Source of the DNA: VAZQ01 sp963744275
Lineage (GTDB): Bacteria; Pseudomonadota; Alphaproteobacteria; Rhizobiales; Xanthobacteraceae
Direction: 5' to 3'
Assembly: GCA_963744275.1 (NCBI GenBank)
Contig: CAVUSX010000019.1
Span: 434,001 to 498,000 of the forward strand
Length of the DNA: 64,000 bases
A program made the translations under genes and the position numbers. Shown here one piece after another: positions 17,874 through 26,904 of this stretch (position 1 is its first letter; every line of letters begins with the position of its first letter). The notes below the pieces were generated by a model. The model was not told the DNA's origin. It was given only the letters and a program-made list of their open reading frames with translations, and did not search any database.

Positions 17874-18395
17874 TCAGGTCTTGCCGCCTTCGATCTCGAT
17901 GACCAGCTTGGCCGAGCGTTCGGTCAATTGCCGCATGGCGCGGTCGAAGGCGGCGCGGTCGGAGGGCGCGACCACCTCCGAGAGCCGGTTGGTGAAATCG
18001 AGCGCGATCGGGGCCGCCTCCTCGTAGATGGCGCGGCCCGAGGGCGTCAACGACAGGAAGGCTTCCCGCAGGTCGGCCCGGTTGGCGCGCCGGTTGACGA
18101 ACTTGCGCTGCTCGAGCTGGGCCACCGCGCGCGAGACCTTGGTCTTGTGCATGTGGGTATGGGCCCCGATCGCCTTGCCGGTCATGACCCCGTATTGGCC
18201 CAGCGTCACCAGCACCCGCCATTCGGGTATTCCGATACCGTAGCGCTGCCCATAGACGCGCGTCAGCGCTTGCGAGACCAGGCTCGACAGCACGTTGAGC
18301 TTGTGCGGTAGAAAGTCCTCGAGCTTGAGAAGGGCGTTCTCGCAGGGCACCGCGACCTTGGCGGCACCGTCTTGGAGCGGACCGGAGTTCATCAT
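17874..18395 (-). CDS. MarR-family transcriptional regulator
   Basis: A 173-residue winged-helix regulator. The helix-turn-helix is visible as EWRVLVTLGQYGVMTGKAIG ... HMHKTKVSRAVAQLEQRK, followed by the wing (VNRRANRADLREAFLSLT) with the usual DxR. Helical ends would form the dimer. Being directly upstream of maiA, and like MarR regulators placed beside homogentisate genes in related genomes, it probably represses aromatic-acid degradation genes and is released by a pathway intermediate; that is inference. The ATG at 18395 is followed by a second Met, so the start may be one codon later. Confidence 0.88.
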   Translation of the reverse strand: MMNSGPLQDGAAKVAVPCENALLKLEDFLPHKLNVLSSLVSQALTRVYGQRYGIGIPEWRVLVTLGQYGVMTGKAIGAHTHMHKTKVSRAVAQLEQRKFVNRRANRADLREAFLSLTPSGRAIYEEAAPIALDFTNRLSEVVAPSDRAAFDRAMRQLTERSAKLVIEIEGGKT

Positions 18396-18596
18396 GGTGT
18401 CGGGCCCCGGCGCTTTGGCCGCCTCGCGCTGCGCGCGGCCGCTCTCAACCGTGCGGCAACATGGCCGAAGATCGCGCCCTGCGCAACGGCGATGGGCGAG
18501 GCGTGTCAGGCGCGTGACAGATGAGGGCTCAGCGGAATCAGCAGCCGAATGCGGCCCGGCCGCGGAGGCTTTCGATCAAGACCCTGATGCCGGATC

Positions 18597-18905
18597 TCAG
18601 CGGGTGCATTCGATGGCGACGAACTCGTCGTCGCAGGAGCTGCCCCGGCAGGTCTCGCTCGATCGCACCGCGCCCGTGATCTCCTCGCGATCGATCTTGT
18701 GGAACGATTGGGCCTGGGCGAAATCGCGCGATTTGCAATAGGCGGTCGCCACCGCCGTCCCGCAGGTGGCGCCGGTCGCCAGGCAGCGGTCGACCCCGTA
18801 GCCGTCGGCGTTGTTGGCGATGATGAAGATGCGCCGTTCGGCCTGGGCCGAAACACTGGCGGAAAGCGTGGCCGCGAATGCCAGGCCGGCAAGAAGATAT
18901 CGCAT
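18597..18905 (-). CDS. Small exported cysteine-containing protein, unknown
   Basis: A 102-residue protein starting at the ATG at 18905. A signal peptide (YLLAGLAFAATLSASVSAQA) is followed by ERRIFIIANNADGYGVDRCL and six cysteines in the mature part (CLATGATC, YCKS, ETCRGSSCDDE, ECTR), likely disulfide-bonded in the periplasm. It resembles uncharacterised conserved proteins of Bradyrhizobium relatives. It is not clearly in an operon: marR is 200 bp away and the cysS leader region starts behind it on the other strand. Confidence 0.7.
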   Translation of the reverse strand: MRYLLAGLAFAATLSASVSAQAERRIFIIANNADGYGVDRCLATGATCGTAVATAYCKSRDFAQAQSFHKIDREEITGAVRSSETCRGSSCDDEFVAIECTR

Positions 18906-19046
18906 CGGGTTTTGCTCGCGTTTTGCGCCCGGAATTGGCTTCTCATCGAGACAAGGCGAAAATACATCGCAAGGCGTTAAGGCGCCCTTAACCGCGAGCC
19001 TCGAGCAACCCGGGCGGCGCCCGGGCCAAACCCCGCCCGCTGCCCC

Positions 19047-19075
19047 TTGACGTTGCGGCCGGGCTTGCCCATTCT
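19047..19075 (+). promoter_or_regulatory. Candidate sigma-70 promoter for the cysS leader
   Basis: TTGACG at 19047-19052 (in the context ccccTTGACg preferred in alphaproteobacteria) is followed after 17 bp by a weak -10, CATTCT (19070-19075). Transcription would begin about seven bases later, at or next to the ATG of the 16-residue leader frame at 19083, making the message leaderless. Confidence 0.4.
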
Positions 19076-19082
19076 CTGCGCC

Positions 19083-19133
19083 ATGAACGGCCTCAACCAT
19101 ATCTGCGGCATCTGCCGGGAGATTATTCGCTAG
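19083..19133 (+). CDS. Candidate leader peptide upstream of cysS
   Basis: A 16-codon frame encodes MNGLNHICGICREIIR. It has two cysteine codons three codons apart (TGC at 19104 and 19113) and lies 151 bp upstream of the cysteinyl-tRNA synthetase gene on the same strand. No ribosome-binding site is present, but the candidate promoter predicts a start at the ATG itself, as in the leaderless trpL leader of Sinorhizobium. Right after the stop codon lie overlapping inverted repeats and a short T-run. The arrangement suggests ribosome-mediated attenuation by Cys-tRNA supply. Such a short frame could occur by chance; the case rests on context. Confidence 0.35.
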   Translation: MNGLNHICGICREIIR

Positions 19134-19197
19134 CGAAGCTCGCTGGCTGTGGCCGTCTTTTCTCACGATCGAGATCATTGGACGCCCGGCCAGCGAG
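19129..19197 (+). promoter_or_regulatory. Candidate attenuator with mutually exclusive stems
   Basis: GCTAGCGA (19129-19136) can pair with TCGCTGGC (19140-19147) across a three-base loop. The same segment CTCGCTGGC (19139-19147) is perfectly complementary to GCCAGCGAG at 19189-19197, so only one pairing can form at a time. TCTTTTC lies at 19156-19162 between the two. This is the usual architecture of a transcription attenuator, but no folding energy was computed. Confidence 0.35.
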
Positions 19198-19284
19198 GCC
19201 AGGCGCGCGCCTGCCGTCGACCCCTGCCGGGGCCGCGGCGGGCCGCTCTCATGACACTGGACGCACCGCACTGGACGGACCGCA

Positions 19285-20747
<1,463 letters not shown>

Positions 20748-20785
20748 ATGAGGAGAATCTTTTGTCCGCAAGTATCTCCCCAGAG

Positions 20786-20887
20786 TTGTCCCTGCGAAAG
20801 CAGGGACCCATACGCCGTGTCCTCTCGATGGGCTGCGGAGTATGGGTTCCGGCGCTGCGGTCGCTTCGCGAGCTTGGCCGGGACGAC
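20786..20887. repeat. Palindromic dispersed repeat upstream of the GNAT gene
   Basis: The segment begins gtccctgcgaaagcaggga and continues through cccatac ... tatgggttccggcgctgcgg to ggccgggacgac. Internal inverted repeats (ccctgc/gcaggg, cccata/tatggg) give a cloverleaf-like layout known from intergenic repeats of Bradyrhizobium-type genomes. It rules out an earlier start for the acetyltransferase gene at 20744. Confidence 0.55.
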
Positions 20888-20905
20888 GCAAGTGGGGCCT
20901 GCCCG

Positions 20906-21412
20906 ATGAGCGCGCAGGCCAACCCCAAGCTCGCCTTGCGGCCTTATCTGGCCGCGGATGCGCTGCTGCTGGCGGAGATCTTTCGCGCCAGCGTCGAGGA
21001 GCTGACCCAGGAGGACTACAGCGAGGCGCAGCGCCGCGTCTGGGCGGCGGCGGCCGACGATGAGGCGGCCTTCGCGGAGCGGCTGGGGCAGGGGCTTACC
21101 CTCATCGCCACGCTCGGCGGCTCGCCGGTCGGCTTCGTGGCGCTCAAGGGCACCGAGGAGCTCGATCTCCTCTATGTGCATCCGGCCGTGGCCGGGCAGG
21201 GGATCGGTGCCATGCTGTGCGACGCGCTCGAGCGGCTGGCCGCCGCGCGCGGCACGGCGCGGCTCGTGGTGGATGCGAGCGACACCGCGCGCGGCTTCTT
21301 CGAGCATCGCGGTTATGTGGGGCAGCGCCGCAACACCGTGCTGCGCGGCGACGAGTGGCTCGCCACCACCACCATGGAAAAGAAGTTGACGCCGAAAGGA
21401 AGCCCGCAATGA
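20906..21412 (+). CDS. GNAT-family N-acetyltransferase
   Basis: A 168-residue acetyl-CoA-dependent acetyltransferase. The acetyl-CoA loop is VHPAVAGQGIGAMLCDALER (motif A, Q/RxxGxG/A), preceded by the strand GFVALKGTEELDLLYV and followed by ARLVVDASDTARGFFEHRGY. The substrate is not predictable. The ATG at 20906 is used because sequence further upstream is a dispersed repeat. Its stop overlaps the start of the next small gene by four bases (ATGA), placing it in an operon with the 38-residue membrane peptide and cimA. Confidence 0.85.
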   Translation: MSAQANPKLALRPYLAADALLLAEIFRASVEELTQEDYSEAQRRVWAAAADDEAAFAERLGQGLTLIATLGGSPVGFVALKGTEELDLLYVHPAVAGQGIGAMLCDALERLAAARGTARLVVDASDTARGFFEHRGYVGQRRNTVLRGDEWLATTTMEKKLTPKGSPQ

Positions 21413-21525
21413 CCAAGCCCGACACGCCGTTTCCGCGCCATTGGCTCTACTACATCGCGCTCAAATACGCGGTGATCGTGGCGGCGGTGCTGCTGGCGCT
21501 CTACGTCGCCTACCGGGTATCGTGA
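21409..21525 (+). CDS. Small single-helix membrane peptide
   Basis: A 38-residue frame beginning MTKPDTPFPRHWLYYIALKY and ending in a hydrophobic helix AVIVAAVLLALYVAYRV. It overlaps the acetyltransferase stop by four bases and its own stop overlaps an in-frame GTG of cimA (GTGA), so translation is coupled on both sides. Such peptides upstream of cimA are kept in related genomes as far as I recall, which suggests selection. Function unknown. Confidence 0.7.
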   Translation: MTKPDTPFPRHWLYYIALKYAVIVAAVLLALYVAYRVS

Positions 21526-21536
21526 GCGAGCCCGCA

Positions 21537-23132
21537 ATGACCCGCGAACGCCTCTATCTCTACGACACGACGCTGCGCGATGGGGCGCAGACCAACGGCG
21601 TCGACTTCACGCTGCACGACAAGGTCGCCATCGCCGGCATGCTCGACGAGCTCGGCATCGACTATGTGGAGGGCGGCTATCCGGGCGCCAATCCGATCGA
21701 CACCGAGCTGTTCGGGCAGGACCGGAAACTCAAGACCGCGTTCACCGCCTTCGGCATGACGCGCCGGCCCGGCCGCTCGGCCTCCAACGATCCGGGCCTC
21801 AAGGGGCTCATCGACGCCAAGGCCGACGCCATCTGCTTCGTGGCGAAATCCTGGGACTATCACGTGCGGGTCGCGCTCGAATGCACGCTGGAGGAAAATC
21901 TCGCCTCCATCCGCGACAGCATCCAGGCCGCCAAGGCGGCCGGCCGCGAGGTGCTGCTCGACTGCGAGCATTTCTTCGACGGCTACAAGGCCAATCCGCA
22001 ATACGCGCTCGCCTGCGCGCAGACCGCTTATGCGCAAGGCGCGCGCTGGGTGGTGCTGTGCGACACCAACGGCGGCACGCTGCCGCACGAGATCGAGCGG
22101 ATCGTGGCCGAGGTGATCAAGCAGGTGCCGGGCGACCATGTCGGCATCCACGCCCACAATGACACCGAGCAGGCGGTCGCCAATTCGCTCGCCGCCGTGC
22201 TGGCGGGCGCGCGCCAGATCCAGGGCACCCTCAATGGGCTCGGCGAGCGCTGCGGCAACGCCAACCTCACCTCCATCATCCCGACCTTGAAGCTCAAGCC
22301 GGAATTCGCTGCGCGCTTCGAGATCGGGGTCTCCGACGCCAAGCTCGCCACCTTGACCCATGTGTCGCGCGCGCTCGACGAGATGCTCAACCGCGCGCCC
22401 GACCGCCACGCCCCCTATGTGGGCGCGAGCGCGTTCGCCACCAAGGCCGGCATCCATGCCTCCGCGATCCTCAAGGAGCCGGCCACCTACGAGCACGTCA
22501 CGCCCGACGCGGTCGGCAACACCCGCCATCTCCTGGTCTCCGATCAGTCCGGCAAATCCAACGTGCTGTCCGAGCTCGAGCGCATCGGCATCAAGGTCGA
22601 TCGCGACGATGCCCGCGTCGCGGCACTGCTCGAGGAGGTCAAGCAGCGCGAGGCGGTCGGCTATGCCTATGAGGCGGCGGATGCCTCCTTCGAGCTCCTG
22701 GCCCGCCGCATGCTCGGCAAGGTGCCGAGCTATTTCGAGGTCACCCAGTTCGACGTGAACGTCGAGCAGCGCATCAACGCCAAGGGCGAGCGCGTCACCG
22801 TCAGCATGGCGGTGGTCAAGGTGCGGGTCGACGGCAAGGACCTGATCTCGGCCGGGGAGGGCAACGGCCCGATCAATGCGCTCGACGTCGCGCTGCGCAA
22901 GGACATCGGCAAGTATCAGAGCCATATCGAGGGGCTCGAGCTCACCGACTACCGGGTGCGCATTCTCGACGGCGGCACCGAGGCGGTGACACGGGTGCTG
23001 ATCGAGAGCCGGGACGAGAGCGGCGAGCGCTGGACCACGGTCGGCGTTTCGCCCAACATCATCGACGCCTCGTTCCAGGCGCTGATGGATTCGATCATCT
23101 ACAAGCTGGTCAAGTCGGGTGCGACCGCGTGA
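21537..23132 (+). CDS. cimA: (R)-citramalate synthase
   Basis: Condenses acetyl-CoA with pyruvate to citramalate, opening the threonine-independent route to isoleucine. The 531-residue protein has the HMGL/LeuA TIM barrel with LYDTTLRDGAQTNGVDFT at the N-terminus, the metal-binding HAHNDTEQAVANSLAAV, GTLNGLGERCGNANL, and the C-terminal LeuA allosteric domain (from about residue 390). The ATG at 21537 is taken; GTG at 21522 is an in-frame alternative overlapping the preceding stop. Feedback by isoleucine is expected from the regulatory domain. cysS, the acetyltransferase and cimA are usually near one another in related genomes. Confidence 0.9.
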   Translation: MTRERLYLYDTTLRDGAQTNGVDFTLHDKVAIAGMLDELGIDYVEGGYPGANPIDTELFGQDRKLKTAFTAFGMTRRPGRSASNDPGLKGLIDAKADAICFVAKSWDYHVRVALECTLEENLASIRDSIQAAKAAGREVLLDCEHFFDGYKANPQYALACAQTAYAQGARWVVLCDTNGGTLPHEIERIVAEVIKQVPGDHVGIHAHNDTEQAVANSLAAVLAGARQIQGTLNGLGERCGNANLTSIIPTLKLKPEFAARFEIGVSDAKLATLTHVSRALDEMLNRAPDRHAPYVGASAFATKAGIHASAILKEPATYEHVTPDAVGNTRHLLVSDQSGKSNVLSELERIGIKVDRDDARVAALLEEVKQREAVGYAYEAADASFELLARRMLGKVPSYFEVTQFDVNVEQRINAKGERVTVSMAVVKVRVDGKDLISAGEGNGPINALDVALRKDIGKYQSHIEGLELTDYRVRILDGGTEAVTRVLIESRDESGERWTTVGVSPNIIDASFQALMDSIIYKLVKSGATA

Positions 23133-23136
23133 GCGG

Positions 23137-23208
23137 GTAGCCCGCATGGAGCGAAGCGTAATGCGGGACCGCCGGTCCCGGATTACGCTTGCGCTCCATC
23201 CGGGCTAC
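23137..23208. repeat. REP-like palindrome (gtagcccgcatggagcg type), copy 1
   Basis: A 72-bp near-palindrome running from gtagcccgcatggagcgaag to gcgctccatccgggctac, with a smaller central hairpin (gcgggaccgccggtcccg). It lies between the convergent cimA and LOG genes. A second copy is at 25997-26068. Confidence 0.8.
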
Positions 23209-23221
23209 GGCCTCGCCGGCC

Positions 23222-23827
23222 TCACATCCGCCCGATCTCGGCCGCCTGCAGCTCCGCGTCGGGCTCCGGCAGCGCGCGCGCGGCCGCCTGCAGCTTGGGC
23301 AGGACGTCCTCGATGCGGTCGGCGACCAGGAGATTGACGTTGAGGCCGGCGCGGATGAATTGCAGCTTCTCCATATGGGCGATGAGCGCGCGCAGCGGAT
23401 CCCAGAAATGATCGATGTCGGCGATCAGGATCGGCTTGCGATGGCGGCCGAGCTGCGCCCAGGTGAGCTGCTCCACCAGCTCCTCCAGGGTGCCGACGCC
23501 GCCCGGCAGCGCCACGAAGGCATCGGCGCGCTCGAACATCAGCCGTTTGCGCTCATGCAGATCGCGCGTGATGATGCGCTCCTGCGCGCGCATCAGCATG
23601 TGCTCGCGATCGGTCAGGAATTCCGGGATGATGCCGGTCACCAACCCGCCATGGTCGAGCACCGCCTCCGCGCAGGCCCCCATCAGGCCGGCCGAGCCGC
23701 CGCCGTAGACGAGCCGGATGCCGTTCTCGGCCAGGATTCGCCCGAATTCACTTGCCGCCGCCATGAAGGCCGGGTTGGTGCCCGGGCCGGACCCGCAATA
23801 GACGCAAACCGATTTGATTCTGCTCAT
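23222..23827 (-). CDS. LOG family protein (TIGR00730 Rossmann fold)
   Basis: A 201-residue cytoplasmic protein of the LOG family, which hydrolyses nucleoside 5'-monophosphates such as cytokinin ribotides and AMP to base and ribose phosphate. The family motif PGGVGTLEEL and the upstream RKRLMFERADAFVAL are both present, with the Rossmann start SVCVYCGSGPGTNPAF and YGGGSAGLMGACA. Often misnamed lysine decarboxylase. The ATG at 23827 fits the family start and has GGA six bases upstream; a longer frame to 23920 is less likely. Confidence 0.9.
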   Translation of the reverse strand: MSRIKSVCVYCGSGPGTNPAFMAAASEFGRILAENGIRLVYGGGSAGLMGACAEAVLDHGGLVTGIIPEFLTDREHMLMRAQERIITRDLHERKRLMFERADAFVALPGGVGTLEELVEQLTWAQLGRHRKPILIADIDHFWDPLRALIAHMEKLQFIRAGLNVNLLVADRIEDVLPKLQAAARALPEPDAELQAAEIGRM

Positions 23828-24016
23828 GTTGATTCCGATCGTGGTCCTGCATGTGGCGCCCGGAATCGGGACCGTCAAGGCGCGGGTCTTGTTTGCACTG
23901 CAACAGACGGGTTCCCGCATTGGCGACTGGCTGGCGGCGGAAAATGCTCTATATGAGTCCTCAAGCGACGGCCCCCGCGTGCGGGCCGTCTATAGGCTGG
24001 GCTCCTTGACCATCGC

Positions 24017-25984
24017 ATGACCGATTTCTCCCCCCGTTCCGCCCGTGGCCTGAAGCGCGAGGTCTCCGCCGATGGCGCCGCCAGCCTGCTGCGCACCGTG
24101 GTGGTGCTGTGGCCCTACATCTGGCCGTCCGATCGGCGCGACCTCAAGCTGCGGGTCTGGGTGACGATGGGGCTCCTGCTGGTGGCCAAGATCGCCACCA
24201 TGGCGGTGCCGTTCACATTCAAATGGGCGACCGATGCGCTCACCGGCAAGGGCAGCGCGCCGCTGGGAGCGTCCTCGTGGCTCGGCTGGGCGATCGCGGC
24301 CCCGGTCCTGATGACCATCGCTTACGGGCTAATGCGTATCCTGATGGCGGTGCTGACGCAGGCGCGCGACGGGCTGTTCGCCAAGGTCGCCATGAACGCG
24401 GTGCGGCGCCTGGCCTTCATGGTCTTCGAGCACATGCACAAGCTCTCGCTGCGCTTCCATCTCGAGCGCAAGACCGGCGGTCTCACCCGCGTGCTCGAGC
24501 GCGGACGCAACGCCATCGAGACCATCGTGCGCATGGTGATCATGCAGCTGGTGCCGACCGTGATCGAGCTCATCTTCATCATCGTGGTGCTGCTCTATCA
24601 GTTCGACTGGCGCTATGTGGCGCTGATCGTCGTCACCGTCGCCTGCTACATGATCTACACCTATTACGCCACCGAGTGGCGCATCGGCATCCGCCGCCGC
24701 ATGAACGACAGCGACAGCGACGCCAACGTCAAGGCGATCGATTCGCTCCTCAACTACGAGACCGTCAAATACTTCGTGGCCGAGGAGCGCGAGGCCAGCC
24801 GCTACGACCGCTCCATGGCGCGCTACGAGGACGCCAGCGTCAAGTCCTACGTGTCGCTCGCCGTGCTCAATGCCGGGCAGGCCACGATCTTCACCATCGG
24901 GCTCGCCGGCGCCATGGTGATGTGCGCCTACGGCATCCAGGAGGGCACCCATACGGTCGGCGATTTCATCATGATCAACGCCATGATGATCCAGCTCTAC
25001 CAGCCGCTCAATTTCATGGGCATGGTCTATCGCGAGATCAAGCAGGCGGTGATCGACATCGAGAACCTGTTCGCGATCCTGGGCCGCAAGCCCGAGATCG
25101 AGGACCGGCCGGGCGCGCAACCGCTCGAGGTGCGGCGCGGCGCCATCCGGTTCGCCGACGTCTCGTTCTCCTACGATCCCGAGCGCCCCATCCTCAAGGG
25201 CCTGAGCTTCGAGGTGCCGGCCGGCAAGACCGTCGCGGTGGTCGGGCCCTCGGGCGCCGGCAAGTCGACCATCTCGCGGCTGCTCTACCGCTTCTACGAC
25301 GTGACCGGCGGCCGCATCGAGATCGACGGCCAGGACATCCGCGACGTGACGCAGGTGTCGCTGCGCTCCGCCATCGGCATGGTGCCGCAGGACACCGTGC
25401 TGTTCAACGACACCATCCGCTACAACATCCGCTACGGCCGCTGGGAGGCGAGCGACGCCGAGGTCGAGGAGGCGGCGCGCAACGCCCAGATCGACCATTT
25501 CATCCGCATCGCCCCCAAGGGCTACGAGACCGAGGTCGGCGAGCGCGGCCTCAAGCTCTCCGGCGGCGAGAAGCAGCGCGTCGCCATCGCCCGCACGATC
25601 CTCAAGGGTCCGCCCATCCTGCTGCTCGACGAAGCCACCTCGGCGCTCGACAGCCACACCGAGCGCGACATCCAGGACGCGCTCGACCGGGTGTCGAAGA
25701 ACCGCACCACCCTGGTGATCGCCCACCGCCTCTCCACCATCGTGGCGGCCGACGAGATCCTGGTGCTCGATCACGGCGTCATCGTCGAGCGCGGCACCCA
25801 TCCGCAGCTGCTGGCGAGCGGCGGCCTTTATGCCAGCATGTGGAACCGCCAGCGCGAGGCCGAGGCGGCGCGCGAGAAGCTCGCCCTGATCGAGGAGGAG
25901 AGCGCCGCGCCCAACCGCAATCCGCCGAGCGCCGCGGAGATCGCCGCCGACGAGGCCGCGCTGCCGGCCGCCGCCGCCGAGTGA
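24017..25984 (+). CDS. ABC exporter, Atm1/HMT1 family (ATP-binding and membrane domains fused)
   Basis: A 655-residue half-transporter that dimerises in the inner membrane. Residues 1-340 hold six membrane helices with the Atm1-type segment NYETVKYFVAEEREASRYDR, where the glutathione-binding loop lies. The nucleotide-binding domain follows: Walker A GPSGAGKSTISRL, Q-loop GMVPQDTVLF, signature LSGGEKQRVAIAR, Walker B ILLLDEATSALD, H-loop IAHRLSTI. Bacterial Atm1 homologues export glutathione conjugates and metal-glutathione complexes, and link to Fe-S or heavy-metal homeostasis. The C-terminal tail is Ala/Glu-rich. The next gene, psd, is separated by a REP-like repeat. Confidence 0.9.
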   Translation: MTDFSPRSARGLKREVSADGAASLLRTVVVLWPYIWPSDRRDLKLRVWVTMGLLLVAKIATMAVPFTFKWATDALTGKGSAPLGASSWLGWAIAAPVLMTIAYGLMRILMAVLTQARDGLFAKVAMNAVRRLAFMVFEHMHKLSLRFHLERKTGGLTRVLERGRNAIETIVRMVIMQLVPTVIELIFIIVVLLYQFDWRYVALIVVTVACYMIYTYYATEWRIGIRRRMNDSDSDANVKAIDSLLNYETVKYFVAEEREASRYDRSMARYEDASVKSYVSLAVLNAGQATIFTIGLAGAMVMCAYGIQEGTHTVGDFIMINAMMIQLYQPLNFMGMVYREIKQAVIDIENLFAILGRKPEIEDRPGAQPLEVRRGAIRFADVSFSYDPERPILKGLSFEVPAGKTVAVVGPSGAGKSTISRLLYRFYDVTGGRIEIDGQDIRDVTQVSLRSAIGMVPQDTVLFNDTIRYNIRYGRWEASDAEVEEAARNAQIDHFIRIAPKGYETEVGERGLKLSGGEKQRVAIARTILKGPPILLLDEATSALDSHTERDIQDALDRVSKNRTTLVIAHRLSTIVAADEILVLDHGVIVERGTHPQLLASGGLYASMWNRQREAEAAREKLALIEEESAAPNRNPPSAAEIAADEAALPAAAAE

Positions 25985-25996
25985 GAAGTTTTCCTT

Positions 25997-26068
25997 GTAG
26001 CCCGCATGGAGCGAAGCGCAATGCGGGACCGCGGTTCCCGGATTTCGCAAGAGCTCCATCCGGGCTAC
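25997..26068. repeat. REP-like palindrome (gtagcccgcatggagcg type), copy 2
   Basis: A 72-bp near-palindrome almost identical to that at 23137-23208: same outer arms gtagcccgcatggagcgaag and ctccatccgggctac, with differences in the centre. It sits between the Atm1-type exporter and psd and may end or weaken transcription between them. Confidence 0.8.
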
Positions 26069-26102
26069 AAGATTCCCCCAGAACCCAGCCGCTGAGAGAA
26101 TC

Positions 26103-26801
26103 ATGTCCATCGTCAAGTCGATCCGCTCGCAGATGGTGCCGATCCATCGCGAAGGCTATCCGTTCATCGGCACCTTCGCGCTCGCCAGCCTGATCCTGTT
26201 CCTGTTCTGGGCGCCGCTCGGCTGGATCGGCACCGTGCTGACGATCTGGTGCGCGCTGTTCTTCCGCGACCCGGTGCGGGTGACCCCGGTGCGCGAGGGC
26301 ATCGTGGTGGCCCCGGCCGACGGACGCATCGCCACGGTCGCCAATGCGGCGCCCCCCAAGGAGCTCGGTCTCGGCGAGCGGCCGCTGCCGCGGGTGTCGA
26401 TCTTCATGAGCGTGTTCGACTGCCATGTGAACCGCAGCCCGGTCGCCGGGCGCATCGACGAGATCGTCTACCACGCCGGCTCCTTCATCAGCGCCGACCT
26501 CGACAAGGCGAGCGAGGAGAACGAGCGCAATTCCTTTCTGATCTCGACCGGCGGCGGGCGCATCGGCGTCGTGCAGATCGCCGGCCTGGTGGCGCGGCGG
26601 ATCGTGTGCTTCGTGCGCAAGGGCGCGAGCGTCGGCGCCGGCGAGCGCATCGGCATGATCCGCTTCGGCTCGCGCGTCGACGTCTATCTGCCGGAAGGCG
26701 CGCGCGCCCTGGTGGCCGAGGGCCAGACCGCGATCGCGGGCGAGACCGTCATCGCCGACCTGCGCACCGGCGACCGCGACCGCACCTTCCGGGTGGGCTG
26801 A
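26103..26801 (+). CDS. psd: Phosphatidylserine decarboxylase proenzyme
   Basis: Makes phosphatidylethanolamine at the inner membrane. The 232-residue protein is the short archaeal-type form found in alphaproteobacteria. It has an N-terminal membrane segment (LASLILFLFWAPLGWIGTVL), VAPADGRIATV, the catalytic FMSVFDCHVNRSPVAG, and the self-cleavage site RFGSRVD near residue 190, where the serine becomes the pyruvoyl group. It is followed 103 bp later by pssA, which makes its substrate, so the two probably form an operon. Confidence 0.95.
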   Translation: MSIVKSIRSQMVPIHREGYPFIGTFALASLILFLFWAPLGWIGTVLTIWCALFFRDPVRVTPVREGIVVAPADGRIATVANAAPPKELGLGERPLPRVSIFMSVFDCHVNRSPVAGRIDEIVYHAGSFISADLDKASEENERNSFLISTGGGRIGVVQIAGLVARRIVCFVRKGASVGAGERIGMIRFGSRVDVYLPEGARALVAEGQTAIAGETVIADLRTGDRDRTFRVG

Positions 26802-26904
26802 GGCCGTCGTCTCAGCGTTAACCTTTGCTGATCCTGACGGAAGATCGGGAAGCCGTGACAGCGCGGCCATAGCGTCGAGCGCGCCAAAGGACTATATTCT
26901 TCTG

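Noticed and set aside
23222..23827. Lysine decarboxylase annotation
   Set aside because: PGGVGTLEEL and the size identify a LOG-family phosphoribohydrolase; true lysine decarboxylases are PLP enzymes.
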